Source: Belliella baltica DSM 15883
GTDB lineage: Bacteria > Bacteroidota > Bacteroidia > Cytophagales > Cyclobacteriaceae
NCBI RefSeq assembly: GCF_000265405.1
Contig: NC_018010.1
Coordinates: 1,942,501 to 2,006,500, forward strand
DNA length: 64,000 nt
Direction of reading: 5' to 3'
Shown here piece by piece: positions 34,086 to 42,121 of this stretch. Made by a program: the position numbers and the translations under genes. The number at the start of each line of letters is the position of its first letter. The stretch's first letter is position 1. The notes under the pieces are model-generated. The model saw only the letters and a list, made by a program, of their open reading frames with translations, was not told where the DNA came from and ran no database searches.

Positions 34086-35315
34086 TTATTTGGGTAAATA
34101 GGTTAGAAAACTCAATTGATCAGGTGCAAATACTTCGTTTGCTATTTCTTGAAGTTCTTCAGAAGTAGTTTCACGAATCATCCCAAAGATACTGTCAAGC
34201 GAATCAATTCTGCCTTTATCCAGAAGATTTTTACCGAAAACTAACATCAAAGCAGCATAGTTTTCTTCTGCCATCGCCATTTGACCTATCGCTTGTTCTT
34301 TGGCCATATGAAGCTGCATGGTTCCTAGCTTTTGAGTTCGAAGTTTTTCCATTTCTTTGAGTACAAGCTTGCTTGCCCGTTTCACCGTATTTTCTTCCGT
34401 TCCGAAAAATATTCCTAAGAAGCCTGTGTCTGAATAAGTTTGAAAAGAAGATTCCACGGCATATACATAGCCATGCTTTTCTCTTAATGAAAGATTGAGT
34501 CTTGAGTTCATACTCGGCCCACCAAGAATATTGTTCAATAGATAAAGCTTAAATCTTTTTGGGTCGTAGATAGAATAGGCAGGTTTCCCAATAGCACAAT
34601 GAGCTTGACTGATATCTTTTTCTATCACTTTTGTCTTTGGGACATATTGCGAATAGCCACTTCTGATGTATAGACTCCTTTTTGCAGGGATAGCTGAAAG
34701 AAATCCCTCGACTTGGTTTAGCACTTTCTTGAAACTGATATTTCCGACCACAGAAAAAACAATATTTGTCGTGTCCATTCTGCTGGAAATAAAATCAAAG
34801 AAGTCCTGCTGACTGAATTTTCCTACCGTTTCCTCCGTCCCAAGGATGTTACGACCCAAAGCATGCCCTTCAAAAACCAATTCATCAAATTCATCTTGAA
34901 TGGCATCTTCTGGAGAATCCCGATACATCGCCATTTCTTCTAAGATAACTTGCCTTTCTTTTTCGATTTGTTTTTCTGGAAATGTACTGTTGAAGGTAAT
35001 GTCACAAAGTAACTCAGCAGCTTTATTGAAATGTTCTTTTAGAATACTGGCGTAAAAGCATACTTTCTCTTTCGTGGTGTAGGCATTGAGTTCACCGCCT
35101 AGCGATTCCAAACGGTTGATAATATGGAAGGCTTTGCGCTTTTTGGTACCTTTAAAGGCCATGTGCTCCCAAAAGTGAACAAGTCCCTCTTGTTCTTTCG
35201 ACTCGTCCCTACTTCCAATATTCAATATAAATCCCGAATGAACCATCCTCGTGTGAGGCACTTCCATGTGAATGATTCTGATTCCGTTTGATAGTTCTTT
35301 GAGGTTGTATTGCAT
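34086..35315 (-). CDS. M16 family zinc metallopeptidase (pitrilysin type)
   Basis: A 409-residue peptidase with inverted zinc motif HFWEH (in GLVHFWEHMAFKGT, about residues 46-59), the distal Glu (ERQVILEEMAMYRD) and C-terminal R/Y block (LNNILGGPSMNSRLNLSLREKHGYVYAV). This two-domain form is the mitochondrial-processing-peptidase-like subclass. ATG 35315 gives MQYNLKELSNGIRII, the family start; an upstream in-frame ATG at 35375 adds a non-homologous extension. It is the first gene of a four-gene minus-strand operon. Confidence 0.92.
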   Translation of the reverse strand: MQYNLKELSNGIRIIHMEVPHTRMVHSGFILNIGSRDESKEQEGLVHFWEHMAFKGTKKRKAFHIINRLESLGGELNAYTTKEKVCFYASILKEHFNKAAELLCDITFNSTFPEKQIEKERQVILEEMAMYRDSPEDAIQDEFDELVFEGHALGRNILGTEETVGKFSQQDFFDFISSRMDTTNIVFSVVGNISFKKVLNQVEGFLSAIPAKRSLYIRSGYSQYVPKTKVIEKDISQAHCAIGKPAYSIYDPKRFKLYLLNNILGGPSMNSRLNLSLREKHGYVYAVESSFQTYSDTGFLGIFFGTEENTVKRASKLVLKEMEKLRTQKLGTMQLHMAKEQAIGQMAMAEENYAALMLVFGKNLLDKGRIDSLDSIFGMIRETTSEELQEIANEVFAPDQLSFLTYLPK

Positions 35316-35340
35316 TTGTAATGATTTCGCAATTAATGTA

Positions 35341-35348
35341 CAAAAATA
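35341..35348 (-). promoter_or_regulatory. -7 box of the M16 peptidase operon
   Basis: TATTTTTG on the minus strand (TAnnTTTG) lies 25 nt before the start at 35315. The opposing promoter at 35412 drives the M24 gene, so the two transcripts diverge here. Confidence 0.5.
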
Positions 35349-35411
35349 TAATAGTTTTAATGGTTTTCGGTTCAATTTTAGTGTAATTCCAAGTTTTAAG
35401 CCTTAGAAAAT

Positions 35412-35419
35412 TATATTTG
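35412..35419 (+). promoter_or_regulatory. -7 box of the M24 aminopeptidase gene
   Basis: TATATTTG matches TAnnTTTG and lies 29 nt before ATG 35449. A -33 TTTG is not evident. Confidence 0.5.
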
Positions 35420-35448
35420 TAAATAGAAAGTAAAAAATAAGAGACAAT

Positions 35449-36741
35449 ATGAAATATAACCCACTTCCAAAAGAGCTTTATATCAAAAACCGCAAGAAGT
35501 TGACCGAGAAATTGCCAGCGAAATCTGTAGCTGTTTTTCATTCGAATGACATCATGCCAACCAATGCTGACGGGACAATGCGGTTCAGGCAGAATAATGA
35601 TATTTTTTACCTGAGTGGAATTGATCAGGAAGAGTCCATTTTGATCCTTTGTCCTGATTTTCCCAATCCTGATATGCGGGAAGTACTTTTTTTAAGAGAG
35701 ACAAACGAACATATAGCCATCTGGGAAGGGCACAAATACACCAAAGACGAAGCACTTGAAGCATCAGGAATTCAAAATATTCAATGGCTAGCCAATTTTG
35801 ATCAGGTGCTCAATACCTTGATGTCGCTGAGCGAAAATGTATTCCTCAATACCAACGAACACCTGCGAGCAGATGTACAGGTAGAGAGTAGAGATTCAAG
35901 GTTTATCAAAACTTGCAAAGAGAGATTTCCGCTTCATACCTATCATCGCGTAGCACCTTTGATGCATCAATTGAGGGCAGTAAAGGAGCAGGAGGAAATC
36001 AATCAGATGCAAATCGCCTGTGACATTACTGAAAAAGGCTTTAGAAGAATCCTCTCTTTTGTGAAGCCGGGTGTTACAGAATATGAAATCGAGGCGGAAT
36101 TTATCCATGAATTTATCCGAAATAGAAGTAAAGGTTTTGCTTACGAACCCATCATCGCTTCTGGTGCAAATGCCTGTGTGTTGCATTACATCGAAAACAA
36201 AGAAATATGCAAGGATGGTGATTTGATCCTCTTCGACGTGGGAGCGGAATATGGAAATTACAATGCTGATATGTCAAGGACGATCCCTGTCAATGGCAGA
36301 TTCACCAAAAGGCAGCGAGCTGTTTATGATTCTGTCTTGCGTGTACAAAGTGCAGCTATGGATATCTTAAGGCCTGGTGTGAATATTCAGGATTACCACA
36401 AAGAAGTTGGATTGATTATGCAGTCTGAGTTGGTTAGTTTGGGCTTGATCGACCAGACAGATATCAAAAACCAAGATCCAAAATGGCCTGCTTACAAAAA
36501 ATACTTTATGCACGGCACTTCTCACCATTTAGGATTAGATGTTCATGATGTAGGAACGATGTACGAAGCGATAACTCCAGGGATGGTTTTCACTGTAGAA
36601 CCAGGGATTTACATTCAAGAAGAAGGTTTGGGGATTAGATTAGAAAACAATATCGTCATCCAAGACAACGGCTACTTCGACCTGATGCGCAATATCCCGA
36701 TAGAAGCAGAGGAGATTGAGGAACTGATGAATAAAGGATAA
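35449..36741 (+). CDS. pepP: Xaa-Pro aminopeptidase (M24B)
   Basis: A 430-residue metallopeptidase with an N-terminal AMP-N domain (residues about 1-140, FRQNNDIFYLSGIDQEE) and pita-bread catalytic domain. The five metal ligands are visible: Asp in LFDVGAEYGNYNADMSRTI (both), His in HGTSHHLGLDVHDVG, Glu in FTVEPGIYI and Glu in GIRLENNIVI. The family removes the N-terminal residue ahead of proline. Length and order match PepP. It is divergent from the M16 operon. Confidence 0.94.
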   Translation: MKYNPLPKELYIKNRKKLTEKLPAKSVAVFHSNDIMPTNADGTMRFRQNNDIFYLSGIDQEESILILCPDFPNPDMREVLFLRETNEHIAIWEGHKYTKDEALEASGIQNIQWLANFDQVLNTLMSLSENVFLNTNEHLRADVQVESRDSRFIKTCKERFPLHTYHRVAPLMHQLRAVKEQEEINQMQIACDITEKGFRRILSFVKPGVTEYEIEAEFIHEFIRNRSKGFAYEPIIASGANACVLHYIENKEICKDGDLILFDVGAEYGNYNADMSRTIPVNGRFTKRQRAVYDSVLRVQSAAMDILRPGVNIQDYHKEVGLIMQSELVSLGLIDQTDIKNQDPKWPAYKKYFMHGTSHHLGLDVHDVGTMYEAITPGMVFTVEPGIYIQEEGLGIRLENNIVIQDNGYFDLMRNIPIEAEEIEELMNKG

Positions 36742-37056
36742 AGGATAAAGAGCTTGTCCGCCGTGGCGGAATGAATTCAGAAGGGTGAAGGATGAAATGC
36801 TTGCACAAAGATGCATAGAAGTAAAAGTGCGCTGAGTTTTGTTTTTAGCTGGAGGATGCAATGAAGCGAGAGGCAAGACAAAAGATACAAGAATCAAGAT
36901 ATAAGAAAATAGAAGCTTGAGACGAGATGTTAGAAGTAATTTTTAACAGCTACGAAGTAGTTTAACTTTGAAGCCCTGGGTTCCAACCTGGGGATTGAAG
37001 TTGATGAGTAGTATAACAACCTCAAAGCGCTTGTCCCGAGTACCGCTATCGGTACG
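36742..37056. other. Intergenic region of short palindromes and low-complexity words
   Basis: The first 315 nt of a 594-nt gap with no convincing gene. It holds the palindrome at 36757, a gcacaaagatgcat patch near 36800, CAAGA-rich words near 36868-36910 (gacaaaagatacaag, gaatcaagatataag), a hairpin ccctgggtt/aacctgggg near 36975-36994, and a second hairpin around gtaccgctatcggtac (37039-37054) inside cttgtcccgag. The second half of the gap is repeat copy 1. Confidence 0.5.
36750..36772. repeat. REP-like palindrome, CTTGTCCGCC family
   Basis: tccgccgtggcgga (36757-36770) preceded by gcttg repeats the unit at 23593-23606. Confidence 0.55.
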
Positions 37057-37737
37057 GGAGGTTGAACTTTGTAATGTTAGAATCAAAAGGCACAGTAAAC
37101 AAGTAATGCTTGTTCATTGTGCTTATTTTATTTTTAGACTAAAAATTTTTTCAAAAATACAAGCTCAATAAAATCATATATAAAAGAATGATTTTAGATT
37201 ATAAAACCTGATTTTATGCAATGAATACTTTTTAATTAGGATTTTCCGTTATTAATTATTTCAAAAAATATTTGCAACTAATTTTATTTTCATCTATCAT
37301 TGGAAATATTAAATTCTTAACTATAAAATATTTTTATGAAAAAGTATCTATCTATCCTATTTTTAGGTTTAGTAGCTATTAGTTCTTGTCAAGAAAATGG
37401 ACAAGAAGAATTAAAAGAGGGTCTTGAAACAATGCTCAAAGATCAAGATCCAGTTGCTTATGAAAATAAGCTTAAAGAATTAACCCTATTTATGGGGGAG
37501 GTATTTAAAGATCCTGATGCAATTAGGGAGTTATTTGATTTGGCTAAAGCGGACGAATATGAAGAAGACATATCTTACAGCTTAAAAACGTTATTGGAAA
37601 CAAATCAAAATCCAAATACTAGACAGAATTCCGCAATTGTAAGTGCATTTTATAAAAATGCAGAAAATCATCGCGTTACTCAGGGAGAGGATTTTAATGA
37701 ACAAGATTTCATTGATTTTATCAATGAAAATAACATT
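37057..37737. repeat. Large imperfect direct repeat, copy 1
   Basis: This segment (upstream region plus first 134 codons of the short lipoprotein gene) recurs at 38873-39569. The non-coding half is visibly diverged by substitutions and small gaps, while the coding half differs by only 8 substitutions and a 12-nt indel, most of the substitutions in its last 70 nt. It marks a duplication of a two-gene module. Confidence 0.9.
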
Positions 37738-37803
37738 GATGGTGAGGAGTACCCAGTTATCACACAGGATGTAGCCCAGTTTGCTTTGAGAATTAGACAA
37801 TAA
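37336..37803 (+). CDS. Short lipoprotein, internally deleted paralog of the 39156 gene
   Basis: A 155-residue protein with lipoprotein signal (LSILFLGLVAISSCQENG, lipobox AISSC, Cys about residue 18). Residues 1-134 match the larger paralog almost exactly. The last 21 residues (DGEEYPVITQDVAQFALRIRQ) match that protein's C-terminus (EGDTYPVIRQNVAEFILRTRH) but with clear divergence. About 300 middle residues are missing, in frame. It may be a decayed or specialised copy. Its stop overlaps the next start by one base. No family recognised. Confidence 0.8.
   Translation: MKKYLSILFLGLVAISSCQENGQEELKEGLETMLKDQDPVAYENKLKELTLFMGEVFKDPDAIRELFDLAKADEYEEDISYSLKTLLETNQNPNTRQNSAIVSAFYKNAENHRVTQGEDFNEQDFIDFINENNIDGEEYPVITQDVAQFALRIRQ
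37345..37356 (+). repeat. (TATC)3 tract in signal-peptide codons
   Basis: Three TATC units after codon 3, compared with six in the paralog. The 12-nt difference keeps both genes in frame. Confidence 0.85.
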
Positions 37804-38411
37804 TGAATATGAAAATAACAGTATTGGTAGTTTGTGCTTTCCTAATTATTGGATTGGCTAAAGCACAAGACCTTCAAAAAAACAGCTTTGAGATTTCAAC
37901 TTTTAGAAATGCAAGCAATGATGGACAAATTCCTGTAAGTAGTATGCTTAATTATGGGATTAGTTTTAATTATGATCGGTATTTTTTTAAAAGATGGAAT
38001 GTAGGAGCAGGATTGGGTTTCGGGGACTTTAATGGAAAAGGTTATAATGGTGCTTTTGAGGAATTCTATGAATTTAAAAGTAATAGAAACTACACCCAAT
38101 ACCATATTAGAGTGGGATTTGAACCAATTCAAACGAAAAGGTTTATATTAGGTGTCCAGGCTGAATTCCAAAGGTTTTCATATAATGCAATTATCGATAG
38201 ATGGTCTGGAGGACCGGGCCAACCGGGAGATGATCCTCGTCGTGTTACATTAGGAAGGGCACATGTGTCAGGCGGATTCTTCGGGCCATATGGAATTTTT
38301 AACTTTTCCGAGCGTTTCTTTTTGCGCGGAAATTACTTAATTGGCATTCCAGAATTGAATTATGATTGGTGGAGTACTAATATGTCGCTAGGAGTTGGCT
38401 ACAGGTTTTAG
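37803..38411 (+). CDS. Outer-membrane beta-barrel protein (module copy 1)
   Basis: A 202-residue protein with a signal peptide (ITVLVVCAFLIIGLAKAQ) and alternating strands (FEISTFRNA, YGISFNYDRYFFKRWNVGAGLGFGDF, YTQYHIRVGFEPIQTKRFILGVQAEFQRF) ending NMSLGVGYRF, the terminal aromatic signal of an outer-membrane barrel. It overlaps the short lipoprotein stop by one base. A related but strongly diverged barrel (40521) follows the long lipoprotein, so each lipoprotein is paired with a barrel. An ATG at 37809 is an alternative start. Confidence 0.8.
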   Translation: MNMKITVLVVCAFLIIGLAKAQDLQKNSFEISTFRNASNDGQIPVSSMLNYGISFNYDRYFFKRWNVGAGLGFGDFNGKGYNGAFEEFYEFKSNRNYTQYHIRVGFEPIQTKRFILGVQAEFQRFSYNAIIDRWSGGPGQPGDDPRRVTLGRAHVSGGFFGPYGIFNFSERFFLRGNYLIGIPELNYDWWSTNMSLGVGYRF

Positions 38412-38466
38412 TGGTCAAAATTGAATAGACAATTTGATTTTGAATCATCTCAATTTCTAAACTTTC

Positions 38467-38502
38467 AATGCCTTCAATCGATTTCGATTGAGGGCATTTT
38501 CT
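38467..38502 (+). terminator. Terminator of module copy 1
   Basis: A 15-bp stem with one wobble pair (38467-38481 with 38484-38498) followed by TT and ctttat, 56 nt after the barrel stop. Confidence 0.75.
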
Positions 38503-38872
38503 TTATAGGATTTCAATTAATACTTTCCCTTCTTAACTGATGGACTTCTTGAAATTAGCCAAGTTTGGATTCTTTCTGAAAGTTTAACATTTGGAAATAG
38601 TATAGATTGGGGATTTATTAGTTCAGTTTTGCTTAATTAACTAACCTTAGATTGGAGGATTAAATAATGAATTTACTCTATGAAAATTCAATCTTTGTTC
38701 CTGGGTTTTTGAGAAATTCTATTGGGTTATCATTTGTTTGGTATAAATACAACTAGGTATTTTGATTGAACATTTCTTTAAGAAGTAATATGGATTTTCA
38801 ATGGACAGAGCGTGGAGGATAAAAGCTTGTTTCAAAAGAAATCCACTACGAAGTGCCTGTCCCAAGAATCAA
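38503..38872. other. Intergenic region between the two modules
   Basis: About 370 nt of AT-rich sequence without a supportable gene or RNA. Short frames are broken by stops. The end (ccactacgaagtgcctgtccc) resembles the cttgtccc sequence ahead of copy 1, but without the hairpin. Confidence 0.5.
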
Positions 38873-39569
38873 GGAGGTTGAACTTTGTAATTTTAGAATC
38901 TAAAAGCACAGTAAACTAGTAAAGCTTCTCCACTGTGCTTATTTCATTTGTAGACTAAAAATTTTTCAAAAACACAACCTCAATAAAATCATATATAAAT
39001 GAATGATTTTAGACTATAAAACCTGATTTTATGCGATGAATACTTTTTAATTAGAATTTTTCCGTTGTTAAATATTTCAAATATTATTTGGAACTAATGT
39101 TATTTTCAATTAATCTTGATGACGAATAAATTAATTAACAAAAAAGTACACTTTTATGAAAAAGTATCTATCTATCTATCTATCTATCCTATTTTTAGGT
39201 TTAGTAGCTATTAGTTCTTGTCAAGAAAATGGACAAGAAGAATTAAAAGAGGGTCTTGAAACAATGCTCAAAGATCAAGATCCAGTTGCTTATGAAAATA
39301 AGCTTAAAGAATTAACCCTATTTATGGGGGAGGTATTTAAAGATCCTGATGCAATTAGAGAGTTATTTGATTTGGCTAAAGCGGACGAATATGAAGAAGA
39401 CATATCTTACAGCTTAAAAACGTTATTGGAAACAAATCAAAATCCAAATACGAGACAGAATTCCGCAATTGTAAGTGCATTTTATAAAAATGCAGAAAAT
39501 CATCGTGTTGCTCAGGAAGAGAATTTTGATGAACAAGATTTGATTGATTTTATCAATGAAAATAACATT
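38873..39569. repeat. Large imperfect direct repeat, copy 2
   Basis: Counterpart of 37057-37737. The upstream half keeps the stretches ggaggttgaactttg, ataaaatcatatataaa and gaatgattttaga. It carries the promoter region and first 138 codons of the long lipoprotein. Confidence 0.9.
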
Positions 39570-40517
39570 AGCATGTTGGCTCCATATATGATCGGTTATT
39601 TTGAACCAGAATCAATTACTGAACTTACAGTTTCTTGGTGGACAGAAGAAATGGAGTTAGAAGGTTTGGCTAAAGATCCAGATTGGAAGGGCGAAACCCC
39701 GGGTGTTAAGTTAAACATAAATGATGATGGTAATTTTATTCAATTTAGAAAATCAGGTGTAAATTATTTTACCAATGAAATGGTATATGCTAATGATGAA
39801 TATGCTATGGATAATCCTACAGTAGTATTTGGAAGTTTTGAAGATGATGCTATCCTTGATCCAGGAGATGAATGGTACGGGGGAGGGGGTAGTACTACTC
39901 CACCACCAACAGCACAATCTGTAAAAATACAATGTTCTGATCTTGTTGAAGGGTCCCGATATACCTTGAGTATGCCTGATTGGAGATTGATTCAAAGTGT
40001 CAGAAGTTGGCCAAATAACAATTTTGTTCATTTGTGGCTTGTTTATGGAGAGATTTCTGGATTCAATCCTTCAGGTCAACCAAACTTAAATGATAACATC
40101 ACAAAACCTCTTACTGGTTATAAAATACTAAGAAGGCATGCAAATGAAGGAAGATGGCAGCCTGGTCCAGTTTTAACTTCTCAGTTACCAGACGAATCAG
40201 TAAATTTTTATTTAATTTGGGCAGTAGAGCGTCCATCCACACGTTTTAGTATTTCAGGAGATTTGAAAATAAGCAAAGATGGACTTACTATACCAATAAA
40301 AGAGTTTACCATATCCAAAGAACTAAGATTATTAGGGAATCCAAATTCAGATTCATATATGAATTTCAATAAATGCTTTGTTCTTGATGATAATTATAAT
40401 ATTCAGGGAGATGCCTTTGATAATAGTGGAAGTTTGATAACTAGAACTGTTGAAGGTGATACATATCCTGTAATTCGTCAAAATGTTGCAGAATTTATTT
40501 TAAGAACAAGACATTAA
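39156..40517 (+). CDS. Long lipoprotein of unknown family (module copy 2)
   Basis: A 453-residue protein with a lipoprotein signal (lipobox AISSC at about residue 22). The N-terminal part (to about residue 138) is acidic and helical. A middle part follows with SWWTEEMELEGLAKDPDWKGE, a low-complexity WYGGGGSTTPPPTAQ linker near residue 250, and an aromatic-rich beta-type region (YGEISGFNPSGQPN, VNFYLIWAVERPSTRFSISGDLKISKDG). No family recognised. The signal-peptide codons contain (TATC)6. It ends 3 nt before a barrel gene. Likely an outer-membrane surface lipoprotein acting with that barrel. Confidence 0.75.
   Translation: MKKYLSIYLSILFLGLVAISSCQENGQEELKEGLETMLKDQDPVAYENKLKELTLFMGEVFKDPDAIRELFDLAKADEYEEDISYSLKTLLETNQNPNTRQNSAIVSAFYKNAENHRVAQEENFDEQDLIDFINENNISMLAPYMIGYFEPESITELTVSWWTEEMELEGLAKDPDWKGETPGVKLNINDDGNFIQFRKSGVNYFTNEMVYANDEYAMDNPTVVFGSFEDDAILDPGDEWYGGGGSTTPPPTAQSVKIQCSDLVEGSRYTLSMPDWRLIQSVRSWPNNNFVHLWLVYGEISGFNPSGQPNLNDNITKPLTGYKILRRHANEGRWQPGPVLTSQLPDESVNFYLIWAVERPSTRFSISGDLKISKDGLTIPIKEFTISKELRLLGNPNSDSYMNFNKCFVLDDNYNIQGDAFDNSGSLITRTVEGDTYPVIRQNVAEFILRTRH
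39165..39188 (+). repeat. (TATC)6 tetranucleotide tract in signal-peptide codons
   Basis: Six perfect TATC units just after the third codon (protein reads YLSIYLSI). Gain or loss of one unit would shift the frame and switch the lipoprotein off; a change of three units keeps it on. Confidence 0.85.
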
Positions 40518-40520
40518 ATT

Positions 40521-41135
40521 ATGAAGTATTTAGTTTTTTTTCTGTTTGTCTTTCTTCTTTTTCAAGAGGTTTCATTTGCACAAGATGTGAAAAAAAACCG
40601 TTTTGAAATTAACACCTTTCAAAATAGAGGGGCAAATACAATTGGTCCAGAATCAGTAAAGGCAACAGGAATCAATATCGGATATACAAGATATGTTTTA
40701 AACAGACTCAACTTGGGAGTTGCTTATGGTTTCGGTGAATTCTACGGCAGAGGTTCCGATCTTCTAGAGCGTTTTGACGATTTCAATGATTTAGAAAGAG
40801 ACTATCGCCAATTTCAAATTAAACTTGGATACGATGTTATTCAAACTGAAAGATTTGTTTTGGGTATTCAAGCTGAATACCTACGAAATTATCGTAATGG
40901 AGTCGATGAAATACTTACTTCATGGGATCGAGATGAACAAGGAAATAAAGTTAATTTTCAAGAAAGTATAGGTTTTAGCCGAAGTGCCACTCCTAGTTTT
41001 TATACTGGAGCATATTTGATGACTAAGTTGCATAATCAAATTTATTTAAAAGGTGACGCATCCTATGGAGTTCCAAGTATGAATTTTGATTACCAATTAT
41101 TTCAATTTTCATTTGGACTAACCTATCAATTTTAA
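40521..41135 (+). CDS. Outer-membrane beta-barrel protein (module copy 2)
   Basis: A 204-residue protein with a signal peptide (LVFFLFVFLLFQEVSFAQ) and barrel strands (FEINTFQNRG, INIGYTRYVLNRLNLGVAYGFGEF, RQFQIKLGYDVIQTERFVLGIQAEYLR), ending FSFGLTYQF. The positions match the 37803 barrel (FEISTF against FEINTF, RFILGVQAEF against RFVLGIQAEY), but overall similarity is modest. It starts 3 nt after the long lipoprotein. Confidence 0.8.
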   Translation: MKYLVFFLFVFLLFQEVSFAQDVKKNRFEINTFQNRGANTIGPESVKATGINIGYTRYVLNRLNLGVAYGFGEFYGRGSDLLERFDDFNDLERDYRQFQIKLGYDVIQTERFVLGIQAEYLRNYRNGVDEILTSWDRDEQGNKVNFQESIGFSRSATPSFYTGAYLMTKLHNQIYLKGDASYGVPSMNFDYQLFQFSFGLTYQF

Positions 41136-41149
41136 TTAAAAAGTACCTG

Positions 41150-41185
41150 AAAGCTCTCTGGATTTATTTCTAGGGAGCTTTTTAA
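41150..41185 (+). terminator. Terminator of module copy 2
   Basis: aaagctctct pairs with agggagcttt (one wobble) over a 12-nt loop, then ttaaattaa. Confidence 0.65.
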
Positions 41186-41213
41186 ATTAAATGTGTCATT
41201 AAAATTTGAGTAA

Positions 41214-41825
41214 ATGAAAAGAGTATTAATTGTTTTTGCATTTTTATGTGTATCAGTTTCCAGTGCTATAGCCCAAGAAAGTAAAGATAAAGAACTGATC
41301 TACAGAATAGGGGCAGGGCCTGCGATTGAAGGAAGTTGGGGTTTTTGGGCTGTTAATTTCATGAATGAATTGAGCTATTATGCCACGCCTAGATTTTCAA
41401 TCAATCCTTCTTTGACTTATTTCGCATCTGTTGCAGATTTTGACCTTGGTGGTGGTTATTGGGAATCAAGAATGAATGGTGAAAACACGGAAACATTTGT
41501 TTCAAGCTTTTTCACCGATGTCAGGTTCCAATATGATGTGATTAAGACGAGTAAGGATTTTAGAATCGGGCTTGGCTTTGGTCCATCATTTCAGTACGGA
41601 GGAGATGGAGTACATGGTGGCTGGGTTTTGAATGAATTCGGAGAATATGATAGTGTTTGGCTGGTAGAAAGGTTTGCTAGGTTAGGCTATGTGACACAAG
41701 TGACCTTCGACTGGCAAGGAAAAAATATCAATCGAAGAAATACCCTAGGAGTAAGCATGTCTTCTTTTGAAGGTTATTGGCCCTATTATTTGATGGTGAA
41801 TTATAGGCTTGGGTTTAAGTTATGA
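41214..41825 (+). CDS. Outer-membrane beta-barrel protein
   Basis: A 203-residue protein with a signal peptide (VLIVFAFLCVSVSSAIAQ) and barrel-type strands (YRIGAGPAIEGSWGFWAVNFMNELSYYA, VRFQYDVIKTSKDFRIGLGFGPSFQYG, VTQVTFDWQG) ending YYLMVNYRLGFKL. It is a third barrel downstream of the two lipoprotein/barrel modules but behind its own terminator and is not close in sequence to the other two. Function unknown. Confidence 0.75.
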   Translation: MKRVLIVFAFLCVSVSSAIAQESKDKELIYRIGAGPAIEGSWGFWAVNFMNELSYYATPRFSINPSLTYFASVADFDLGGGYWESRMNGENTETFVSSFFTDVRFQYDVIKTSKDFRIGLGFGPSFQYGGDGVHGGWVLNEFGEYDSVWLVERFARLGYVTQVTFDWQGKNINRRNTLGVSMSSFEGYWPYYLMVNYRLGFKL

Positions 41826-41875
41826 TAAAGTCTGAAATGGAGTATGATGCTATTGTTTTGGGAGTATAGTTTGTT

Positions 41876-42086
41876 AGACCTGTCAGGTTTTCAAAACCTG
41901 ACAGGTCTAACTTTTACGAAGATTTTCAGTTTTTAACGATTACATCAATCTCGATTTCAACTTTTCCTTTGATCCCAAAGGGATCACTTGTCTATAGCAT
42001 CGAACATGCCACGAAGAGTACGACCTCAACGGGGTCGAATTGCTCGTCTTAGTTCTTTTCTATAAACATATGACCTCTACGAGGTC
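41876..42086. repeat. 211-bp palindrome-rich direct repeat, copy A
   Basis: Contains in order: agacctgtcaggtttt and its perfect inverse around one base (core 41876-41908, extended to 41874-41910), gatcccaaagggatc, tacgacctcaacggggtcg, the string tcgtcttagttcttttctat and gacctctacgaggtc. Copy B at 44446-44656 has the same blocks in the same order and length. The two copies bracket the IS66 element and higBA. Confidence 0.9.
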
Positions 42087-42113
42087 TTTTTTAGGATTTA
42101 AAATGAGTAAATA

Positions 42114-42121
42114 AGCATAAT
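42114..42121. other. IS66 target site duplication, left
   Basis: AGCATAAT, identical to 43705-43712. Eight bp is the expected target duplication of IS66 elements. Confidence 0.9.

Noticed and set aside
36968-37171. Open frame in the gap before the short lipoprotein
   Set aside because: It runs through hairpins and repeat sequence and has no exported or conserved pattern.
37345-39188. TATC repeats as a CRISPR-like array
   Set aside because: Four-base units without spacers, inside codons, with no cas genes; they are a simple-sequence tract.
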